The notes under the pieces: generated by a model | Database searches by the model: none | The model's input: only the letters and a program-made list of their open reading frames with translations | Told to the model about the DNA's origin: nothing | From: Roseivirga sp. | GTDB taxonomy: Bacteria > Bacteroidota > Bacteroidia > Cytophagales > Cyclobacteriaceae | Assembly (NCBI GenBank): GCA_021404565.1 | Contig: JAAWWF010000028.1 | Coordinates: 186,001-250,000 of the forward strand | Direction: 5' to 3' | Length of the DNA stretch: 64,000 nt | Shown: positions 54,165 through 61,801 of the stretch, in pieces | Position numbering within the stretch: the stretch's first letter is position 1 | How the letters are laid out: the number at the start of each line of letters is the position of its first letter | Program-made: the position numbers and the translations under genes

Positions 54165-54857
54165 ATGGTTGATAAATTGATCGAACAGGGAGTACAAAGT
54201 TGCAGGGATGCGAAGTTTGAAGAAGGGGTGAAATTCTTTGATAAAGCGCTGAAGTCATCACCGAATCATCTCCTGGCATTATCTAATCGGGCGCGAGCAC
54301 TTTCCAGGGTAGGCAGGCTTGCCGATGCGCTGTCAGATTTTAAGCAACTGATACAGCTACAACCGGCAAATGCACAATTCATGGGTGACTATGCGGTGGC
54401 CCTGCATCTGAATGATAAGAATGACGAGGCAGGCCTGATGTTTGACAAGGCCCTGGCCCTGGAGCCTCAGAACCCCTACCGCTATTCCAGCCGTGCCTTC
54501 TTTAAAGATCGTATCGGAGACACTGAGGGAGCTTTGGCCGATTATGATCAGTGCATTACTCTTGATCCCGAAGATGCCATAGCCTTGAATAACAGAGGAC
54601 TGGTAGAGGAAAAGCTGGGATATAAGGACAAAGCGAATAAAAGCTTTGATCAATCGAATAAGCTGGTGGGGTATGAACCGAAGGGAACTTCAAATTCCAT
54701 AGCTCAGGGCTCAAATGTCGATCTTCAAATTCCAAATTCCAACGATGAGGCCACAACTGACGCGCCTACTACCCGATGGGAAGTGGTGAAATCAGTATTT
54801 ACGAAAGAAGGATTCAGAGATTTTGTAAAGTTTTCAGCCGGCCTGATCAAGAAGTAA
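54165..54857 (+). CDS. Cytosolic TPR protein
   Basis: 230 aa without signal peptide. Four TPR units fill residues about 1-140 (EEGVKFFDKALKSSPNHLLA, ADALSDFKQLIQLQPANAQF, DEAGLMFDKALALEPQNPYR, EGALADYDQCITLDPEDA). The 90-residue tail is Asn/Ser/Gln-rich and unlike the rest; its DNA (about 54688-54740) has the look of an intergenic AT repeat that became coding. Role unknown. Confidence 0.8.
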   Translation: MVDKLIEQGVQSCRDAKFEEGVKFFDKALKSSPNHLLALSNRARALSRVGRLADALSDFKQLIQLQPANAQFMGDYAVALHLNDKNDEAGLMFDKALALEPQNPYRYSSRAFFKDRIGDTEGALADYDQCITLDPEDAIALNNRGLVEEKLGYKDKANKSFDQSNKLVGYEPKGTSNSIAQGSNVDLQIPNSNDEATTDAPTTRWEVVKSVFTKEGFRDFVKFSAGLIKK

Positions 54858-55056
54858 GGATATAAATCCACTATCTGATTTCTCCAGTATTCTCCGATCA
54901 CTATTCACTTATAAAGTGGTCTCCATCTCCTTCATTCATCTGACTATTCTCCTTTGTTCTCTGACCGGATTATAACTCCATCAGACTAAATCATGATTTG
55001 CGCGGAAAATGATTTATAAGGCATCTATACTCGCCAGATAAATTCAGAAGCGAAGG

Positions 55057-55806
55057 ATGAAATTGAAACTACTAAACCCTCAACATTACTACAGTGAGTT
55101 CAGGCAGCTAACAAAGTTTGTGATTACTCCAGTCTACGACTCAAATCGTGAATTGAGTATATCACAAAAAATCAGCGGTACCTGGACCCTGTTTGTGGTT
55201 AAAACAGTTTTGACGGTTCTTATCGGAATAGTTATGGGGCTGGTCTATGACCCGGTAAACCAAACTACCAATAGTATGGCTGAGCGGTTCAACCCTGCCG
55301 CCCTACTGATGGTGGGTGTATTCATCCTCCCCTTATTAGAAGAAGTCGCTTTTAGACTGTCATTGAAGTTTAAGCCTGTCTATCTGGCATTGACCCTGGG
55401 AGTATTAGGCTATTACATTAGCAGTAAGGCTATATATCAGGCGAAATTGAGTGATGTTCATCATCATTTTGAAAATAGAATGATCATCGTTCTGGCGATT
55501 ATGTTCATTGCCTATCCCCTTTTTTCCTTACCCAAAGTAAAAAAGGTACTGGATCAGTTCTGGAAAAATAATTTCAAATGGATCCTGTACGTTTCCTCCT
55601 TTGGTTTCGCATGGGTGCACATCTTCAACTATGAGCTAAGCCTTGAACATTTGCTTCTGATGCCCGTCATTACCCTACCTAAGCTGGTTGGTGCCTTAAG
55701 CTATGGCTATGCCAGGGTAAACTATGGATTTGTTTACTCCTTTGCCATTCACATATGTAATAACAGTATAGGTTTTATGGTCAGTACGCTATTTGGGTCG
55801 GATTAA
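55057..55806 (+). CDS. CPBP-family intramembrane metalloprotease
   Basis: 249 aa with about six helices. The family's metal sites are visible: EEVAFR in FILPLLEEVAFRLSLKF (E-E-x3-R), FAWVHIFNY (F-x3-H) and HICNNS (H-x3-N/B). Members cleave CAAX-type substrates or act as bacterial immunity/processing proteases. Single gene, no obvious partner. Confidence 0.83.
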   Translation: MKLKLLNPQHYYSEFRQLTKFVITPVYDSNRELSISQKISGTWTLFVVKTVLTVLIGIVMGLVYDPVNQTTNSMAERFNPAALLMVGVFILPLLEEVAFRLSLKFKPVYLALTLGVLGYYISSKAIYQAKLSDVHHHFENRMIIVLAIMFIAYPLFSLPKVKKVLDQFWKNNFKWILYVSSFGFAWVHIFNYELSLEHLLLMPVITLPKLVGALSYGYARVNYGFVYSFAIHICNNSIGFMVSTLFGSD

Positions 55807-55928
55807 TTTCAATAACTCATTTCTTACAACTTGCCTAAGCCCAGCTCATTTTTAAATTTGGCAAACCTCTATTGTCTTATTATTACCTAGAAAATCACTA
55901 TTTTAGACAATCAACCAAAACACTAAAA

Positions 55929-57362
55929 ATGAAACGAGTTAATTTTTTAAGCTTAGCAGTCATATTGACCGCCTTTCTGTTTGCGGCCTGTGACAATACT
56001 GGTGATAAGAAAGAGGTAGTCACCCACAACAACTTCCTGAGTCTCTCAGATATTCATTTCAACCCCTACTATGACACCGCTTTACTCAAACAACTCATTG
56101 CAGCTCCCGCCAGTGGTTGGGAGGCAATATTCGAAACATCGACAAAAGAAGGCTTTGGTTATTATGGCTGGCAAACCGACTGGAGAAAGCTTGATACCAA
56201 CTGGAATCTTTTTAAAAGTGCCCTGGATGAAGTGGTGGCCGTCAATGCAAAGCCTGATTTCATTACAATCAACGGTGATTTTCTGGCGCACGAGTTTGAA
56301 GAAGCCTTTAGCAAGTACTATAAAGACGACCAGGCTGAAATGCGTGACTTCATTACGAAGACGATAGACTTTATCAACAGTCAGATCGCCAAACGCTTTC
56401 CCGATACACCTATCTTTCCGACACTTGGCAACAACGATGCTTTCTGTGGAGATTATGAAATAAGAGGTTCAGGTTCATTTTTATCGCGCACAGCGCCAAT
56501 ATTTGCCGATAACCTTAACGGTTTAATCAATGCAGCAGATTTCAACGAAAGCTACAAAAACGGAGGTTATTACATTGCCAGTAACCCTAATAACAGCAGT
56601 CACAAGATTATTTCACTAAACACGGTGATGATGTCTACAAAATACATGAACACTGCCCATAATGTATGCCAGACTCTCCCACCTCCTTCAGTGGTTGATG
56701 CCAATGTGCAGACCATGTTCCGTTGGCTGGGTAAAAAACTAGGGGCGGCAAGGGCTAATGGCGATAAAGTTTGGCTGATGTATCATATTCCACCTGGACT
56801 GAATGCTTATAGCAGTAGTAGCGGAACACCTTCTTATTACTATAAACCCCAATACAACAAACAGTATTTGGATACAGTGAACAAATACTCCGATGTGATT
56901 GTAGCACAGCTGGGCGGACATACACATATGGACAATTTCATTGTCATTAATGGCAGTACTGCACCCAACTCATTCGTGCATATCTCCCCGGCCATTACAC
57001 CAGTGTACGATAATAACCCGGGCTTCCTGGAGTACAGCTATACCCCGGGCACCGGAGAGCTGATTGACTATGATGTGCACGGCTTCAGTAATGTAGAAAG
57101 TTCAACCACCTCAAACTGGAGTAAAGAATATACCTTTTCAACAACTTATGGTCAGGACAAACTCAGTCCGGCCAACCTGAAAGCAGTTTACACAAGCTTC
57201 CTGACTGATCCCGCAGCCAAAAAACACTACGTGGATTATTATGTGGTAGAGGATACAACGCGTGGCTCAATCACAGATGAAAACTGGAATTATTACTATT
57301 GTGCTTTTGGTAATCAAACGGCCACCGAATATCAGGACTGCGTTAACAACCTTAAGAAATGA
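55929..57362 (+). CDS. Lipoprotein metallophosphoesterase (acid sphingomyelinase-like)
   Basis: 477 aa from the ATG at 55929, chosen because it gives an exact lipoprotein signal (FLFAACDN); the longer frame from 55872 would mask it. Metal ligands of calcineurin-type phosphoesterases are in order: LSDIHFNPYYD, NGDFLAHEF, LGNNDAF, MYHIPPG, GGHTHMDNF. The arrangement resembles acid sphingomyelinase-like phosphodiesterases. It should sit in the membrane facing the periplasm and could release phosphate from lipids or nucleotides. Confidence 0.88.
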   Translation: MKRVNFLSLAVILTAFLFAACDNTGDKKEVVTHNNFLSLSDIHFNPYYDTALLKQLIAAPASGWEAIFETSTKEGFGYYGWQTDWRKLDTNWNLFKSALDEVVAVNAKPDFITINGDFLAHEFEEAFSKYYKDDQAEMRDFITKTIDFINSQIAKRFPDTPIFPTLGNNDAFCGDYEIRGSGSFLSRTAPIFADNLNGLINAADFNESYKNGGYYIASNPNNSSHKIISLNTVMMSTKYMNTAHNVCQTLPPPSVVDANVQTMFRWLGKKLGAARANGDKVWLMYHIPPGLNAYSSSSGTPSYYYKPQYNKQYLDTVNKYSDVIVAQLGGHTHMDNFIVINGSTAPNSFVHISPAITPVYDNNPGFLEYSYTPGTGELIDYDVHGFSNVESSTTSNWSKEYTFSTTYGQDKLSPANLKAVYTSFLTDPAAKKHYVDYYVVEDTTRGSITDENWNYYYCAFGNQTATEYQDCVNNLKK

Positions 57363-57373
57363 TGAGTGTCGAG

Positions 57374-57410
57374 TGATGAATGTTGAATGAAAGTAATTCA
57401 GCATTCATCA
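57374..57410. repeat. Hairpin after the phosphoesterase gene
   Basis: Arms 57374-57388 and 57396-57410 (TGATGAATGTTGAAT, one G-U pair). A related hairpin lies at 57923-57954, so the pair brackets the broken gene at 57496. Confidence 0.8.
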
Positions 57411-57495
57411 TTTGAACTAATCATATCTATATAGCTCATGGTTAATTCTTTTAGCAAAAACAGAATATTGGCATTGCTTTTGTCTCAGTTTCGAG

Positions 57496-57933
57496 ATGAA
57501 ACTGGTTTTCCTTCTTGCTTTTCTTGTTACTTCATTTGCGGCAATGGGCCAAACGGAGTTTGATCATTCCGACATATGGAGGGTATATGAGTGGAATGGG
57601 TTCAACAAAGGGTCATTTGGTCCCGAGAAAGGGAAAAGTGGAGATTTATATCAACAAAGACCTATCTGTAAAAAGGTATGACTACAACTTTTCGGGACAT
57701 CCAGATTATATTGAACTGAGTAGGAGGAAGCAGATATTCAAATTGGTAGACTCTTCCATATCAAAAGAAACATCTATCTGCTCGTTGGATACATTAACGG
57801 TAAAGCCACGAATAGCTCATGGCCTCTAAGCATAAACAAACGAAGACTTAAGTTTCTGGCAGTTGATTCATCACCAGGGGCAAGACCTGCACGAAGGTTT
57901 GGACTTAGGTTGAGAAGAACAAAAGTTGAATGA
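57496..57933 (+). pseudogene. Small secreted protein gene with two compensating frameshifts
   Basis: The frame starts MKLVFLLAFLVTSFAAMGQ (a signal peptide) and reads to about 57637 (FGPEKGK). A coherent continuation lies in another frame from about 57637 to 57760 (VEIYINKDLSVKRYDYNFSG, DYIELSRRKQIFKLVDSS). It then returns to the first frame (RNIYLLVGYINGKATN, WPLSINKRRLKFLAVD), which ends at 57933. Both switches fall at AAAAG runs. The whole would be about 145 aa. It is either a decayed gene or carries sequencing errors. Confidence 0.6.
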
Positions 57934-57954
57934 TTAATGAAGGTAATTCAACTT
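57923..57954. terminator. Hairpin between the broken gene and the ankyrin gene
   Basis: AAGTTGAAT (57923-57931) pairs with ATTCAACTT (57946-57954). It lies at the junction of two convergent genes and resembles the hairpin at 57374-57410; it may act as a terminator, but no clean T-run follows. Confidence 0.5.
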
Positions 57955-57968
57955 TCATCACTCAACCT

Positions 57969-59174
57969 TCACAATTCCAACAATTTCACTACCTCGGTAT
58001 GTCCACCAGCCCTGGCCCAATCGATGGCTCTTTTACCCTGAGCGTTCTCTAGTTGTGGATCTGCTCCTTTTTCCAGCAAAAATTTCGTCAGGGCTACTTG
58101 CCCCTGATCAGCGGCAATCCGGAGTAATACTCCCCTGCTTCCGCCTCCAATGGCCATATCAGGATCCTGATCGTCAAAGAGCACTTTGAAGCGTTCAAAC
58201 TTACCAAACTCAATAGCATCGAAGAGGTTGAAGTACTGATCGTTCTGGTTAAACCATTCGAACAGTTCTGTACGGCCGCAATAGTGTGCCCAGCCAATGG
58301 GTGTTGAATTATGCTCAGGATCATGAAGCATGGTACTGGCCCCATGTTCAATAAGCAGTTCTGAAGCTTCCAGCCACCCTGCCCAGGCTGCTCCATGCAG
58401 CGGAGTCACGGACCAGGGACCCCATTTACGGTAGAGGTTTACATCCAACTCCAGACTTAGCAGAAATTTGATCACCTCCAGCTCATTGTTAATGCTGGCT
58501 GCCAACAGGCAGTCCTGCAAAACCTCCCGGTCTGTAGCCTTCTTATTACCGTCTCTTCTATGATGGCTGAATAAGCGATCAGCATCTTCTTTCAGGTACC
58601 CATCCGGATGGATATAGCCTTTCACAGAGTGTAACAAACCCAGTCCCGCGGCAAAAACCATATCAATGTCATGCCCCAGGTCATAGAGGATCCGGGCGGC
58701 TTCCTTCTGTCGCTTATTCTCCACGGTATGATAAATGGCTCCAAAAAGGTTGACTCCCGTTTCGCCATACTCCAGCTCAGCCCCGTGTTTTACCAGAGTT
58801 TCTACCAATTGTCGTGCAAAACCCTTATTGATCGCCTGGGAGCCACTGACAATCAGCCCGATAATGGTACCATGGTCTGTGCCAGGTTGGGTCGGCCCAC
58901 CACCACAGATTGCGTTGGGATCAGCGCCCGATCCGAGCAGAAACTCTGCTATCTCCACAATGTTGGCAGGTATTTCCTCATTCCGGTGTGGATTAAAGGC
59001 AACATGATGTAGCAGCGTGGCTTTATGAAAATAACCGGCATAAGGTTCTTCTGCCGAATCATTCGTCATTCTGACTAATGCAGGTTCAGCCTTGATCAAT
59101 TCTTTAAGTCGGTCAAGGTTTCCATGGTCAATGGCCGCAACGGCTTCAGCAAAGTGAAGGTGTAATTGAGACAT
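57969..59174 (-). CDS. Ankyrin-repeat protein
   Basis: 401 aa, cytosolic, no signal. Several ankyrin units are visible: ALLHHVAFNPHRNEEIP near residue 50, NNELEVIKFLLSLELDVNLY, TPLHGAAWAGWLEASELLIE, RIAADQGQVALTKFLLEKGA, KRAIDWARAGGHTEVVKLLEL. Cys-rich or catalytic motifs are absent. Role probably protein binding. Convergent with the broken small gene. Confidence 0.88.
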   Translation of the reverse strand: MSQLHLHFAEAVAAIDHGNLDRLKELIKAEPALVRMTNDSAEEPYAGYFHKATLLHHVAFNPHRNEEIPANIVEIAEFLLGSGADPNAICGGGPTQPGTDHGTIIGLIVSGSQAINKGFARQLVETLVKHGAELEYGETGVNLFGAIYHTVENKRQKEAARILYDLGHDIDMVFAAGLGLLHSVKGYIHPDGYLKEDADRLFSHHRRDGNKKATDREVLQDCLLAASINNELEVIKFLLSLELDVNLYRKWGPWSVTPLHGAAWAGWLEASELLIEHGASTMLHDPEHNSTPIGWAHYCGRTELFEWFNQNDQYFNLFDAIEFGKFERFKVLFDDQDPDMAIGGGSRGVLLRIAADQGQVALTKFLLEKGADPQLENAQGKRAIDWARAGGHTEVVKLLEL

Positions 59175-59428
59175 GAAATAAGGTCTGGTTTAAGGTTCAA
59201 ATTTAGTTTATGATATTATCTGAACATAGCTACACATGACATATGTCGACTTAGGTTCGGCATATGGTGCAGTTGGGCTCAGTAAAAGCCAAGTTGGCAT
59301 AATATTACAAACCAGATAGATAATCCTTCGTATTGCTTTGTATCATTTACTAAAGGGAGAACTCTTTCTTATATCAATTCAATAGTGATTGAAATGGTAT
59401 TATATTCACAAAACGGAAAACTACAACC

Positions 59429-60013
59429 ATGAAGACTTTATCACTTAGCCTCCTGTTCACTTTGTTAGTCAGCCCGCTTTTCGGGCAGCATAGCAAGGAA
59501 GATCAAATTAATATGGCCGTATTGGCAGCCCCAGAGGCTGTAAGGGCTGGTGCGCATGTGTATGGTTTTGATACAGAGGGCAAGTTCGTAACCCTCAGAG
59601 AAGGAACAAATGACTGGATTGTAAGGGCTGACGACCCCAACAGGCCTGGGTTTGAAGTGGTTTGCTATAAGAAGGATGTAGAACCTTTTATGGCACGCGG
59701 CAGACAGCTGAGAGCTGAAGGAAAAAATCGGGCTGAGCTATTTAAAATCCGCGAAGATGAGATGCACAATGGCAGCCTACAAAAGCCGAATCAGGGTTCT
59801 ACCCTGCATATCTATTATGGCAGAGAAGCCAAATACAATGCTGAGACAAAAGAGATCGATGGAGCCAGCTACCGTTACGTAGTCTATATGCCCCTGGCTA
59901 CACAAGAGAGCACAGGCTTGCCACTGAAACCCAATGGTGCTGGCCACCCATGGTTAATGTTCCCCGGCTTATACAGGGCCCATATTATGATTACGCCTCC
60001 TGCCGGAAAGTAA
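59429..60013 (+). CDS. Secreted protein of unknown function, 194 aa
   Basis: A signal peptide ends near SPLFGQ. The mature protein is a compact domain: EAVRAGAHVYGFDTEGKFVT, FEVVCYKKDVEPFMARGRQL, GSTLHIYYGREAKYNAET, YVVYMPLATQESTGL. Family not recognised; the ending AHIMITPPAGK recurs in hypothetical secreted proteins in my memory, without certainty. Single gene. Confidence 0.7.
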   Translation: MKTLSLSLLFTLLVSPLFGQHSKEDQINMAVLAAPEAVRAGAHVYGFDTEGKFVTLREGTNDWIVRADDPNRPGFEVVCYKKDVEPFMARGRQLRAEGKNRAELFKIREDEMHNGSLQKPNQGSTLHIYYGREAKYNAETKEIDGASYRYVVYMPLATQESTGLPLKPNGAGHPWLMFPGLYRAHIMITPPAGK

Positions 60014-60060
60014 GTTCATTATAGGTTTTGGCCTTATTGGTCAAAACGCTGATAATGACA

Positions 60061-60092
60061 GCTCTGTCAAAAGATCTCGCTTTTGACAGAGC
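60061..60092. terminator. Hairpin after the 59429 gene
   Basis: Perfect thirteen-base arms GCTCTGTCAAAAG (60061-60073) and complement (60080-60092), but no T-run follows. Confidence 0.5.
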
Positions 60093-60172
60093 ATGAGAAG
60101 AAATCAGAAGAGGCATGCAACTATTCATGCCTTTTATTGCGTCATTAGGTCAGTCTTAGTCAACAATACCTT

Positions 60173-61660
60173 ATGTCGTTTCATTATCGAATTTCCTGCA
60201 TTGTCTTTCTGTGCATTCTATCCAGCTGTCAACCAGCTACCCCCGAAAAAAACTTATCTCCGGAAGCTACCCGCGTAGAGCAGCTGGCTATAAAGCAGAT
60301 GAGGTCATTTGACGTCCCCGGCCTGGCGGTGGGAGTTATTAAGAATGGAGAGGTTTTGTATGCCGGAGCTCACGGATTTCAGGGACTGGATTCCCCTAAG
60401 CCGCTGACCACGCATTCCTTGTTCCATATGGCATCGGTCTCAAAACCATTTGTGGCCACCGCCATGGCACAATTGCTGGAGCAAGGCAAAATTCAGTTGG
60501 ATGATAAACTCACCGACCATCTGCCCTATTTCACCATGGCAGATGGCATGTATAAGGAAATTACGCTGAACCATATGCTCAACCACTCCTCAGGCATACC
60601 GGATGTAGAAGATTATGAATGGGATAATCCCCAGTACGATGATGGAGCTGTAGAAAGATTTGCCAGGAGCCATGCCAATATAAAACTGGACTTTGCACCC
60701 GGAACAGAGTTCAGTTACAGCAATGCGGCTTTCGATATACTCTGTGATGTGATTGCCAGGGCTTCGGGCCTGACCTTTGAGGCCTACGTAAAACAGCATA
60801 TTTTTGAACCTGTAGGGATGACCAACAGCACTTTTCTTAAACCTGAGGTACCTGCAGAACTAGCCACTAAACCGCATATATTAGGAGACGACCTCCGCAG
60901 GGTAGTGAGCAAAGTTTATCCTTACAACCGGAGGCATGCCGGAAGCTCAACCTTACACTCAAATGTTGAGGATATGCTGCTCTGGGCACAAGTCAATTTG
61001 AATAAAGGAATTATTAATGGCAACAGAATCTACCAGGAAAGCTCCTTCCGGTTACTCACAACCAGCCAAATTAAAATTAACACAAACAGAAGTGTGGGCC
61101 TGAGTTGGTTCCAGAAGAGTTTGAAGGGATCCAATATGGTCTACCATTCTGGAGGAGATTTGGGTTACAGTACCTTTTTCGGCTTTCTTCCAGAACAAAA
61201 ATCCGCCATCGTGATCATGACCAATACCGATGGTTTTTGGGCCCAGGATGCGGCATCCACCATTTTGGCCAACACAATCTTCGGTGATTCCCTTAACTGG
61301 AAAGCCCCGATTCACTATAAATTAAAGGATCACATTCTCACTGAGGGTATCGAAAAAACCCGTCAGGTGTACTTTGACGAACGTGATCAATCTCCACAAA
61401 ACTACCTGTTCAGCGGAGATTACATCGATAATCTGGGATATTGGCTCATCGACCGCGGGCAGGCGCAGAAGGCCCTGGAAGTATTTATGCTCAATGTGGA
61501 GTTAGAACCAGAAGACTCAGGCTGGCCCGACAGTGTGGCTGATGCCTATGTGGCCATGGACAGTACAGAAGCCGCTATCAAATGGTATAAAAAAGCACTG
61601 GAGATGAAGCCGACACAAAATTTTACAATCAGGAAACTCAACCGGCTACTCCAAGATTGA
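60173..61660 (+). CDS. Lipoprotein serine hydrolase, class C beta-lactamase-like
   Basis: 495 aa with a lipobox (ILSSC near residue 17). Active-site blocks of the penicillin-binding/beta-lactamase C family are present: SVSKPF (S-x2-K), YSNAAF (Y-x-N) and YHSGGDLG (H-x-G). The C-terminal 90 residues contain a TPR-like unit (ALEVFMLNVELEPEDSG, AAIKWYKKALEMKP). Such proteins are usually D-Ala peptidases or esterases rather than resistance enzymes. Confidence 0.9.
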   Translation: MSFHYRISCIVFLCILSSCQPATPEKNLSPEATRVEQLAIKQMRSFDVPGLAVGVIKNGEVLYAGAHGFQGLDSPKPLTTHSLFHMASVSKPFVATAMAQLLEQGKIQLDDKLTDHLPYFTMADGMYKEITLNHMLNHSSGIPDVEDYEWDNPQYDDGAVERFARSHANIKLDFAPGTEFSYSNAAFDILCDVIARASGLTFEAYVKQHIFEPVGMTNSTFLKPEVPAELATKPHILGDDLRRVVSKVYPYNRRHAGSSTLHSNVEDMLLWAQVNLNKGIINGNRIYQESSFRLLTTSQIKINTNRSVGLSWFQKSLKGSNMVYHSGGDLGYSTFFGFLPEQKSAIVIMTNTDGFWAQDAASTILANTIFGDSLNWKAPIHYKLKDHILTEGIEKTRQVYFDERDQSPQNYLFSGDYIDNLGYWLIDRGQAQKALEVFMLNVELEPEDSGWPDSVADAYVAMDSTEAAIKWYKKALEMKPTQNFTIRKLNRLLQD

Positions 61661-61801
61661 CCTTAAATCATTGTTCAAGCCAGGCACCAGGTCGGATTAC
61701 CGGGTACCCGGGGAGACTTAGATATTTCTGCCATTGAAATAAACCTACACGGGGTAATAAAGTTGATTTTGTAATTTAAGATTCAACCTTATTCCGACCG
61801 A

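Noticed and set aside
54688-54740. Insertion sequence inside the TPR gene
   Set aside because: The AT repeat-like stretch keeps the frame and shows no inverted ends or transposase.
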